Assembly: GCA_002455915.1 (NCBI GenBank)
Contig: DKLU01000383.1
Location: 1-14,514 of the forward strand
Direction of reading: 5' to 3'
Source: Chryseobacterium sp. UBA6632
GTDB taxonomy: Bacteria > Bacteroidota > Bacteroidia > Flavobacteriales > Weeksellaceae
DNA length: 14,514 nucleotides
Numbering within the stretch: the first letter of the stretch is position 1; each line of letters begins with the position of its first letter. The notes beneath the pieces are model-generated. The model did no database searches. It was not told the origin of the DNA and was given only the letters and a program-made list of their open reading frames with translations. Shown piece after piece: positions 4,468 through 10,472 of the stretch. A program made the position numbers and the translations under genes.

Positions 4468-6861
4468 TTAATTTCTTAGCGGTTTCCCCTTCTGTAACAT
4501 GTACTGAATTCTCTCCAATGTTTTTCTTTCCCCACAAAGTTGTAAGAAAGTTTCTCTTTCAAGATTCAATAAATATTGTTCAGTTACGATTGTTGGTTCA
4601 GAAAGATTTCCACCGACCATTACGTTGGCTAGTTTATCAGCAATTTTTTTGTCGTGCTCAGAGATATAATTCCCAGTTAACATTTGGTCGGTTCCAACAT
4701 AGAACATTCCCAAAGCATCTTTACCCAAAACCTTTACTTTTTGTTCGATAGGTTGAGTATAACCTTGTTCCGCCAATAATTTTGCAACTTTTTTAGCTTC
4801 GGCAATTTGTCTGTTTTTACTTACAGAAACGATATCTTTTCCTCTTTCAAGAATTCCCATGTCGTACGCTTCATAAGCAGAAGTTGCGACTTTACCCATA
4901 GCAATATTCATGAAAGCTTCACGAAGTCTGTTGTTTTTAACATCATCACTATGGAATTCTCTTGAAGTTCTTAAGGTCAATTCTTTAGTTCCACCGCCGC
5001 CAGGGATTACACCAACTCCGGTTTCAACCAATCCAATGTAAGTTTCTGCTGCTGCGACAACTCTATCGGCGTGCATAGTCATTTCGCAACCGCCACCAAG
5101 CGTCATTCCGTGAGGAGCGACAACAACCGGAATAGAAGAGTAGCGAACTCTCATCATCGATTTTTGGAAATAAGCGATCGCCATATTCAAATCGTCCCAA
5201 TCTTGTTCGATAGCCATCATTAAAATCATCGCTAAATTCGCTCCAACAGAGAAATTAGTCCCTTGATTTCCGATCACTAAGCCGTCATATTCTTTTTCAG
5301 CTAAATCAATTGCTCTGTTTAATCCATCCAAAACTTCGCCTCCCAAAGAATTCATTTTAGAACGAATCTCGAAGTTGATAATTCCGTCGCCTAAATCTTC
5401 GATTGCAGCACCGGAATTGCTCCAAAGCGTCTTATTTTTTCTGATATTATCTAAAATAATGAAAGCATTCTGACCAGGAATTTTATTGTATTCTCCCGAA
5501 TTTTTATCAACGAAAATAGTTTGTCCTTCATCATTAACTTTATAGAAAGTCTCAACATTTTTAACCCAATCTGAAACTTCGTAACCTGCATCTTTAGCCA
5601 ATTCAATACCTTTTTGAACACCAACGGCATCCCAGATTTCAAAAGGTCCATTTTCCCAACCGAAACCTGCTCTCATGGCATCGTCGATTTTGTAAACTTC
5701 ATCAGAAATTTCAGGAACTTTATGCGAAACGTAAGCGAATAATGCTCCCAAAGACTTTCTGTAAAGCTCTCCGGCTTTATCTTTTCCGCCAATTAAGACT
5801 TTAAATCTATCAATTGGCTTGTCAATATTTTTAGTTAATTCTAATGTTGGGAAAGAAGATTTTCCTTGAAGTTCGTATTCTAAAGTATCAAGATTTAATC
5901 CGTGAATTTCAGATTTTCCTTCTGTATTTTTCACTTTTTTGTAGAAACCTTGCTCTGTTTTTGAACCTAACCATTTATTATCAACCATTTTCTGGATGTA
6001 ATCTGGAAGCGCAAAAACATTGTTGAAATCATTCGCTTCAGCACCGCTTTGACGAACGCCGTTTGCAACCATCACCAACGTATCCAAACCAACAACATCC
6101 GCAGTTCTGAATGTTGCAGATTTCGGACGACCGATAACTGGACCTGTCAATTTATCAACTTCAGAAACGGTTAAACCTAATTTCTGAACATTATGAAGCA
6201 AATCCATCATTGAGAAAACTCCGATTCTGTTGGCGATAAATGCTGGAGTATCTTTTGCTAAAACAGTTGTTTTACCTAAGAATTTTGCTCCGTAATTCAT
6301 GTAGAAATCAATGATTTCCGGATTTGTATCGTTGGTGGGAATAATCTCTAAAAGAGGAAGATATCTTACAGGATTAAAGAAATGCGTTCCTGCAAAATAA
6401 TGTTTGAAATCGTCGCTTCTTCCTTCCACCAACATATTAATTGGAATTCCAGAAGTGTTTGAAGAAACCAAAGTTCCCGGTTTTCTGAACTGTTCGATTT
6501 TTTCGTAAACAGATTTTTTGATGTCCAGTCTTTCAACTACAACTTCAATAATCCAGTCTGTATTTTTTATTTTTGGTAAATCATCATCAAAGTTTCCAAC
6601 TTTAATTCTATCTGCAAATTTCGGAGAATAGAGTAGAGCCGGACTTGCTTTTTTCAGTTTTTCAAAGTTTTCAGAAGCGATTCTGTTTCTTACCGCTTTG
6701 TCATCCTTTGTCAAACCTTTTTTCTGTTCTGCTTCAGTGAGTTCAAAAGGAACGATATCCAACAACGAAACTTCTACACCAATATTGGCAAAGTGCGCTG
6801 CAATACCGCTTCCCATAATTCCTGAACCAAGAACTGTAACGTGTTTGATTCTTCTTTTCAT
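4468..6861 (-). CDS. 3-hydroxyacyl-CoA dehydrogenase/enoyl-CoA hydratase fusion (FadN/FadB-type, HADH domain first)
   Basis: This 797-residue bifunctional beta-oxidation enzyme should hydrate 2-enoyl-CoA and oxidise the 3-hydroxyacyl-CoA with NAD+. The N-terminal Rossmann domain has VTVLGSGIMGSGIAAHFA (GxGxxG at 12-17), followed by SSNTSGIPI and GTHFFNPVRYLPLLEII with the catalytic His. Next come KDTPAFIANRIG and the HADH C-terminal helical domains, the second in degenerate form around residues 360-440. The last third is a crotonase domain. GGGCEMTMHADR and IGLVETGVGVIPGGGGTKEL carry the oxyanion glycines and both expected catalytic glutamates. The order (dehydrogenase, then hydratase) is that of Bacillus FadN-like proteins, the reverse of E. 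coli FadB. The gene lies 20 bp after marR and should share its promoter. Thiolase and acyl-CoA dehydrogenase genes, common operon partners, are absent; a REP element follows instead. Confidence 0.93.
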   Translation of the reverse strand: MKRRIKHVTVLGSGIMGSGIAAHFANIGVEVSLLDIVPFELTEAEQKKGLTKDDKAVRNRIASENFEKLKKASPALLYSPKFADRIKVGNFDDDLPKIKNTDWIIEVVVERLDIKKSVYEKIEQFRKPGTLVSSNTSGIPINMLVEGRSDDFKHYFAGTHFFNPVRYLPLLEIIPTNDTNPEIIDFYMNYGAKFLGKTTVLAKDTPAFIANRIGVFSMMDLLHNVQKLGLTVSEVDKLTGPVIGRPKSATFRTADVVGLDTLVMVANGVRQSGAEANDFNNVFALPDYIQKMVDNKWLGSKTEQGFYKKVKNTEGKSEIHGLNLDTLEYELQGKSSFPTLELTKNIDKPIDRFKVLIGGKDKAGELYRKSLGALFAYVSHKVPEISDEVYKIDDAMRAGFGWENGPFEIWDAVGVQKGIELAKDAGYEVSDWVKNVETFYKVNDEGQTIFVDKNSGEYNKIPGQNAFIILDNIRKNKTLWSNSGAAIEDLGDGIINFEIRSKMNSLGGEVLDGLNRAIDLAEKEYDGLVIGNQGTNFSVGANLAMILMMAIEQDWDDLNMAIAYFQKSMMRVRYSSIPVVVAPHGMTLGGGCEMTMHADRVVAAAETYIGLVETGVGVIPGGGGTKELTLRTSREFHSDDVKNNRLREAFMNIAMGKVATSAYEAYDMGILERGKDIVSVSKNRQIAEAKKVAKLLAEQGYTQPIEQKVKVLGKDALGMFYVGTDQMLTGNYISEHDKKIADKLANVMVGGNLSEPTIVTEQYLLNLERETFLQLCGERKTLERIQYMLQKGKPLRN

Positions 6862-6881
6862 TTGATTTATTGATTTGTATA

Positions 6882-7331
6882 TTATTTTTTATTATTTAAA
6901 TCTGTCGCAATCTTCATGATTTCGGTCATGACTTCCTTAAAAGTTTCCAATTTTTCAGGAGCAATTTTTTCCATCACTCTTTTGTTGAAATTCACGACAA
7001 CCTCTTTAGACATATTTCTGGAATTCAATCCTTTGTCTGTAAGTTTAATGATCACTTCACGCTTATCTGTGGTGGTTTTTTCCTTATAGATATATCCGTT
7101 GTCTTCGAGAAGTTTAATAATTCTTGTGAGGGAAGTTGGCTCGATTGCCATTTTAGGTCCTAGATTCGTACTTCTTGTTCCTTCTTTCGGGTCGATTTTA
7201 AGAAGAGTAAGGGCTTGTACAGCCGTAGAATCGTGTTCCTGAGCTAATTCTGTATACATTTTCGAAACAGCTAACCAGGTCTGCTTCAAAATTAGATCTA
7301 CATTTTCTATTTTATCCTTGTTATTGTCCAT
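6882..7331 (-). CDS. MarR family transcriptional regulator of the fatty-acid oxidation operon
   Basis: This is a 149-residue winged-helix regulator. The recognition region is LGPKMAIEPTSLTRIIKLLEDNGYIYKEKTTTDKREVIIKLTDKG, covering the recognition helix (EPTSLTRIIKLLE) and the wing (TTDKREVIIKLT), both textbook MarR. Flanking helices form the dimerisation part. The ATG at 7331 is preferred over the TTG one codon earlier, giving 149 residues. It is the first gene of the operon with the HADH/ECH fusion. Two long palindromes upstream, one covering its -7 element, indicate autorepression together with control of the fad gene; the usual inference for such pairs is release by an acyl-CoA or similar ligand. 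No cysteine-based redox sensing is suggested, as no cysteines are present. Confidence 0.93.
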   Translation of the reverse strand: MDNNKDKIENVDLILKQTWLAVSKMYTELAQEHDSTAVQALTLLKIDPKEGTRSTNLGPKMAIEPTSLTRIIKLLEDNGYIYKEKTTTDKREVIIKLTDKGLNSRNMSKEVVVNFNKRVMEKIAPEKLETFKEVMTEIMKIATDLNNKK

Positions 7332-7356
7332 CAAAATTTGTTGAAATGGTTATAAT

Positions 7357-7364
7357 CAAATATA
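7357..7364 (-). promoter_or_regulatory. -7 promoter element of the marR-fad operon
   Basis: Read on the minus strand the bases are TATATTTG, an exact TAnnTTTG match, 26 nt upstream of the marR ATG. That gives a leader of roughly 15-20 nt. The element's upstream end overlaps the palindrome at 7363-7394, which would occupy the -33 region when bound. Confidence 0.65.
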
Positions 7365-7394
7365 ATAAATATTATGCATGCATAGTATTTATTA
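7363..7394. promoter_or_regulatory. MarR operator 1 (32-bp near-perfect palindrome over the promoter)
   Basis: The dyad is centred at 7378/7379 with core TATGCATGCATA. All 16 half-site pairs match except 7372/7385. It shares TATGCATGCATAGTAT with operator 2. The position over the -33 region and the edge of the -7 element fits direct repression. Confidence 0.82.
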
Positions 7395-7451
7395 ACGTTA
7401 AAATTTTTTAATAATCTGATTGTAAATGAATTAAATTGTATGATTTGCATA

Positions 7452-7471
7452 ATACTATGCATGCATAGTAT
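7452..7471. promoter_or_regulatory. MarR operator 2 (20-bp perfect palindrome)
   Basis: ATACTATGCATGCATAGTAT is a perfect dyad centred at 7461/7462, 83 bp from operator 1, close to eight turns of B-DNA. The two sites would lie on the same helix face, so cooperative binding or looping is possible. The site lies in the gap after the ABC ATPase gene, 26 bp from its stop. Between the operators is a shorter palindrome, TTAACGTTAA (7392-7401). Nothing else was recognised in the 166-bp gap 7332-7497. Confidence 0.8.
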
Positions 7472-7497
7472 ATGGAATGTATAAAGAAAAGAGTGGA

Positions 7498-8421
7498 TTA
7501 ATAAATGGTTTTCACGAAATTAATAATTTCTTCAAAAGATTCGCATTGTTGTTTTAAAGAATCATTAGAAACTAACCAAAAGTTGTTTTGAAACTCAAAA
7601 TGTAGAGCAGAAAGGTCTCTTTGAAAGTTTTTTTGAAGCAAAGAATACAACATTTCTTTATAAAAATCCGGAGCAACGATTTTTGGCGCAACAAATTTGT
7701 CATTAATTTGAAATAAAGAAGCGTTGGTCAATTCATCATGTTGAAGCAAAACATCCTCAACAATTCCGGAATACAAATGATTGTCTTTTACATACCAAAT
7801 TTTGTCTGCAAATTCCTTTGCCAAACGCCAGTCATGAGAAGAAAAAAGAATTAATTTGTTTTGTTCCTGAGCTAATTTTCGAAGCGTTTTTAAGATGATA
7901 ATTTTATTTTTTTCATCTAAATGGGTCGTTGGTTCATCAAGAATTATGATGGGAGAGTTCTGTGTTAAAGCTCTTCCAATAAATGCTTTTTGAAGGTTTC
8001 CGTCTGAAAGATTCTTCAGTAACGTATTTTTATATTGAACCAAATCCAGTTCTTCTATAATATGCGAAACTTCGTCTCGATCTTCTTTTTTAAGCTCAAA
8101 ATAAAAAGGATAATAAATATATTTTCCTAACGAAATCAAATCTTCAACGGTATAATTTTGTGGAATAATCGATTTTGAAAAAACGACCGCAATATGTTCA
8201 GCAATTTCTTTAACGGAAAGATGTTTAACATTTTTATTATTGATAGAAATTTCTCCGCTTAAAAGAGGAATCTGATGTAAAATAGATTTAATTAACGTTG
8301 TTTTGCCTACACCATTGTTACCAATTAACAGACATACTTCTCCCAAATTCAAATTAGCGGTTGCATTTGAAATTAGATTTTTATTGTAGCCGATATTTGC
8401 TTGGTTAATTTGTAGGTGCAT
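7498..8421 (-). CDS. FecE/BtuD-type ABC transporter ATP-binding protein
   Basis: This 307-residue ATPase should power import of an iron chelate, haem or cobalamin through the neighbouring FecCD permease. The Walker A GNNGVGKTT is at residues 34-42, signature LSDGN at 138-142, Walker B IIILDEP with Asp162/Glu163, and the switch His196 in SSHDW. Deviations are visible. The signature is LSDGNLQKA rather than LSGGQ. The Q-loop position after IAVV reads FSK, with no glutamine at the expected place. A C-terminal extension of about 80 residues follows the nucleotide-binding domain. LSDG and a missing Q-loop Gln may be normal in this Bacteroidetes branch; the NL after it looks unusual. It is the last gene of the operon, starting directly after the TAG of the small membrane protein with no spacer. 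Substrate cannot be fixed, since the binding protein is not here. Confidence 0.88.
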   Translation of the reverse strand: MHLQINQANIGYNKNLISNATANLNLGEVCLLIGNNGVGKTTLIKSILHQIPLLSGEISINNKNVKHLSVKEIAEHIAVVFSKSIIPQNYTVEDLISLGKYIYYPFYFELKKEDRDEVSHIIEELDLVQYKNTLLKNLSDGNLQKAFIGRALTQNSPIIILDEPTTHLDEKNKIIILKTLRKLAQEQNKLILFSSHDWRLAKEFADKIWYVKDNHLYSGIVEDVLLQHDELTNASLFQINDKFVAPKIVAPDFYKEMLYSLLQKNFQRDLSALHFEFQNNFWLVSNDSLKQQCESFEEIINFVKTIY

Positions 8422-8730
8422 CTAATTTTCTTTAATAACAATGTTAAAAATAATTATTGATAAAAATATAAAAACAGGTAGAAGACTAAAGAAAAAGTAT
8501 ACAAACTTTTCCTTTTTAAGTTTGTTTAAACTATAATATGCTAAAATAATAGAACCAACCATTGGAAAAGGAAAACCTATAAATAAATGGAATAAGTTTG
8601 AGTAGCTATAAATCCAATGCAAAGATTGATTTAATCTAAATTGATTACCAAATTTGACCAAAACAAAACTCACTACAAACAAAAGAATGTTTGCAATAAT
8701 TAATTGTTTTTGTGTTATTTTGATATTCAT
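8422..8730 (-). CDS. Small three-helix membrane protein of unknown function
   Basis: The 102 residues carry predicted membrane helices at about 9-27, 46-66 and 77-97, a lysine-rich cytoplasmic-looking loop (NKLKKEKF) and a short charged tail. I do not recognise a family. The stop codon TAG (8422-8424) abuts the ABC ATPase start codon with zero spacing, so the two genes are probably translationally coupled. The ATG at 8730 is the first in the frame. A 162-bp gap with decayed repeats separates it from the permease gene, which suggests the gene entered or degenerated between a permease and ATPase that are normally adjacent. It could be an accessory subunit or an unrelated passenger. Confidence 0.65.
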   Translation of the reverse strand: MNIKITQKQLIIANILLFVVSFVLVKFGNQFRLNQSLHWIYSYSNLFHLFIGFPFPMVGSIILAYYSLNKLKKEKFVYFFFSLLPVFIFLSIIIFNIVIKEN

Positions 8731-8767
8731 TTTAGATATTAGAAGTATCTCTAGAAATTTAGCTTAG

Positions 8768-8780
8768 ATTCCTACGGAAT
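8768..8780. repeat. REP-like hairpin related to the RAYT-flanking repeats
   Basis: ATTCC-TAC-GGAAT is a perfect five-pair stem with the same TAC loop and the same inner CC/GG pairs as R2-R4, but with A-T pairs replacing the outer G-C pairs. It is followed by GACAAATTAG, unlike the GACCTGTTAA tail. It lies in the 162-bp gap 8731-8892, which otherwise holds only a short tandem repeat and A/T-rich sequence. Confidence 0.6.
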
Positions 8781-8831
8781 GACAAATTAGACGTTTTATT
8801 TTTAAACTTAATGATAAGAAAATATTCTCAA

Positions 8832-8858
8832 TCATCTGCGCAATCTGCCAAATCAGCG
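8832..8858. repeat. Degenerate 9-bp tandem repeat, three units
   Basis: The units TCATCTGCG, CAATCTGCC and AAATCAGCG follow head to tail with consensus AAATCTGCG. This resembles a dispersed intergenic element I associate with Chryseobacterium-type genomes, from memory and not checked. It is followed by an A/T-rich inverted repeat (AAAATTAAT at 8868-8876, ATTAATTTT at 8885-8893) that reaches the permease stop codon and may serve as a weak terminator. Confidence 0.55.
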
Positions 8859-8892
8859 AGAGATTTTAAAATTAATAATTCACAATTAATTT

Positions 8893-9864
8893 TTACGCTT
8901 TATTCTGTCTCAAAAGCATCATTAAAATTACAGGAATTCCAAAAATAGAACTTATGGCATTGAGAGGAATCTGGGTTTTTTCTGCAATAATTGAAAAAAG
9001 AAGCATAATCAACATTCCTAAAAACATATTTAAAATCCATTGTTGCCAAAGTTTTGAGGGATTATAAACCAATCTACAGAAATGCGGAACAATAATTCCA
9101 ATAAATAAAATTGGTCCTAAAAATGCTGTAATAGAAGCTGAAAGTAGAGAAGAGGCGGCAATGATGAATATTTTTAACTGATTTAAATTCACGCCCAAAC
9201 TTTGCGCATAAGACGTTCCCAATGAATTCCCTATCAAAGGTTTTATTGTTTTAAAGCAAATAAATAGTCCGATTAAAACTAAAATCGATAAGACATAAAT
9301 CTGATTTCTCGTTACCATATTATTCGCTCCGAAAGACCATAAAATATAGTTTTTCAGGCTTTGATTTTCAGCATAAAATTGCAGCAACGAAACAATTGCT
9401 CCCGCAAAAGCTGAAACCAGAAAACCGAAAATAATTAGATAAGATTTATCCTGAAATTTATTTGACATTGAAAGCAAAACCAGCATTAATAATAAGCTTC
9501 CTGCAATGGCCGCTAAACTTAAAAAACTGTTTTGAATAAATTCCGGAATCAGAATATCATGTGAAAAAAAAATATAAAATGCAACCGATAAACTCGCTAC
9601 GGAAGTTATTCCCAAAATGTCGGGTCCTGCAAGCGGATTCTGAAAATATTCCTGCATCAAAAAACCCGAGGTCGGAATCGAAATTCCTGCTAAAAGCATT
9701 ACCAAAACGCGATTTATACGAATTTCAGCAATTTGACTATTGGAAGATTCTGAAAAAAAATCCTGAATATTTAAACTTAAAAATCCTGTGTTTAAATTAA
9801 TGACTGCCATGAAAATAATCGCGATCATCAAAAGCAAGCACAGAATTCTGAATTGAGTTGACAT
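8893..9864 (-). CDS. FecCD/BtuC-family ABC transporter permease
   Basis: This 323-residue inner-membrane permease has about nine to ten hydrophobic helices, the usual size of the iron-siderophore/haem/cobalamin importer class. Family landmarks are RINRVLVMLLAGISIPTSGFLMQEYFQNPLAGPDILGITSVAS near the front, then LGTSYAQSLGVNLNQLKI, which is the coupling region to the ATPase. GPILFIGIIVPHFCRLV and the closing IPLNAISSIFGIPVILMMLL complete the set. It starts 15 nt after the thioredoxin lipoprotein stop and belongs to the same minus-strand operon, with the matching ATPase two genes further. As BtuC-type permeases act as homodimers, one gene suffices; the periplasmic binding protein and TonB receptor must be elsewhere. 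Confidence 0.92.
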   Translation of the reverse strand: MSTQFRILCLLLMIAIIFMAVINLNTGFLSLNIQDFFSESSNSQIAEIRINRVLVMLLAGISIPTSGFLMQEYFQNPLAGPDILGITSVASLSVAFYIFFSHDILIPEFIQNSFLSLAAIAGSLLLMLVLLSMSNKFQDKSYLIIFGFLVSAFAGAIVSLLQFYAENQSLKNYILWSFGANNMVTRNQIYVLSILVLIGLFICFKTIKPLIGNSLGTSYAQSLGVNLNQLKIFIIAASSLLSASITAFLGPILFIGIIVPHFCRLVYNPSKLWQQWILNMFLGMLIMLLFSIIAEKTQIPLNAISSIFGIPVILMMLLRQNKA

Positions 9865-9879
9865 TCTAAAAAGTCAAAT

Positions 9880-10440
9880 TTATTGTAAGAAAGAATTGAT
9901 TTTTTTATCCAATTCACCTTCTGTCATCATTCCTAAAAATTCTTCCGTTTTATCACCTTTTCTAAAATAGGTAAAAGGAATAGATCCTCCGTCCCATTGT
10001 TTGAAGTTTTTCGGAAAGAAATTCTCATCAAGTTTTTGTCCGTCAAGCAAAACAATATTTTCAGCAAGCCCATTTTCGTTTGCGAACTTTTTTACAGCGC
10101 CATTCCATTCAGATTTTTCATCCAAATTCACGAAAGTAAATTTTACAGGCTTTCCTTTCAATTCATTGATTTTATTCTTAAAATGAGGAATTTCTCTCAT
10201 GCAAGGTCCGCACCATGTTGCAAAGAAATTCGTTACATATAAAGTGTCGTTATTTTTTGCTAAATAATCACCTATTTTTTCGGGGGCAATTTCCGGAGAA
10301 GTGAATGTATTGCTTGAAGCATCCGTATGTTCGGTTACGGAAACAGAATCTGTAGCTGTTGTGGCATCATTTTTCTGGCTTTCTTTTTTGCAACTTGCCA
10401 AGGCAAACAGAACAAGCGTGGATAAAATTATCTTCTTCAT
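9880..10440 (-). CDS. TlpA/ResA-like thioredoxin lipoprotein
   Basis: This 186-residue exported thiol-disulfide oxidoreductase has a short signal, MKKIILSTLVLFALASC, ending in a lipobox with the lipid-bearing Cys17. A Thr/Ser/Asp-rich linker (about 18-48) precedes the thioredoxin domain. The active site is WCGPC at 76-80 within VTNFFATWCGPCMREIPHFKNK, and GGSIPFTYF supplies the cis-proline loop. ResA/TlpA relatives keep exported cysteines reduced, often for cytochrome c maturation or metal handling. It is the first gene of the operon that continues with the metal-chelate permease, so a role in handling a thiol- or metal-containing substrate at the envelope is a fair guess. A -7 element on the minus strand lies at 10482-10489. 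All key residues are present. Confidence 0.92.
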   Translation of the reverse strand: MKKIILSTLVLFALASCKKESQKNDATTATDSVSVTEHTDASSNTFTSPEIAPEKIGDYLAKNNDTLYVTNFFATWCGPCMREIPHFKNKINELKGKPVKFTFVNLDEKSEWNGAVKKFANENGLAENIVLLDGQKLDENFFPKNFKQWDGGSIPFTYFRKGDKTEEFLGMMTEGELDKKINSFLQ

Positions 10441-10455
10441 AAATTATTTTTTATC

Positions 10456-10463
10456 TATTTTTG
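10456..10463 (+). promoter_or_regulatory. -7 promoter element for the reductase/SanA-like unit
   Basis: TATTTTTG matches TAnnTTTG exactly and ends 9 nt before the ATG at 10473. The predicted start of transcription is therefore at or just before the start codon, a nearly leaderless mRNA. No -33 TTG was recognised. Confidence 0.5.
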
Positions 10464-10472
10464 AATTGAAGT

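Noticed and set aside
4518..6026. Several open frames of 60-77 codons on both strands within the fatty-acid oxidation gene (4518-4751, 5451-5651, 5844-6026)
   Set aside because: They lie wholly inside the well-supported 797-residue gene, have no family resemblance and no initiation context.
7452..7471. Palindrome as the terminator of the ABC ATPase gene
   Set aside because: It is not followed by a T-run on the minus strand, and its core is repeated at the marR promoter, which fits an operator better.
8832..8858. Possible CRISPR-like array
   Set aside because: The units are 9 bp, head to tail and without spacers, and no cas genes are present.
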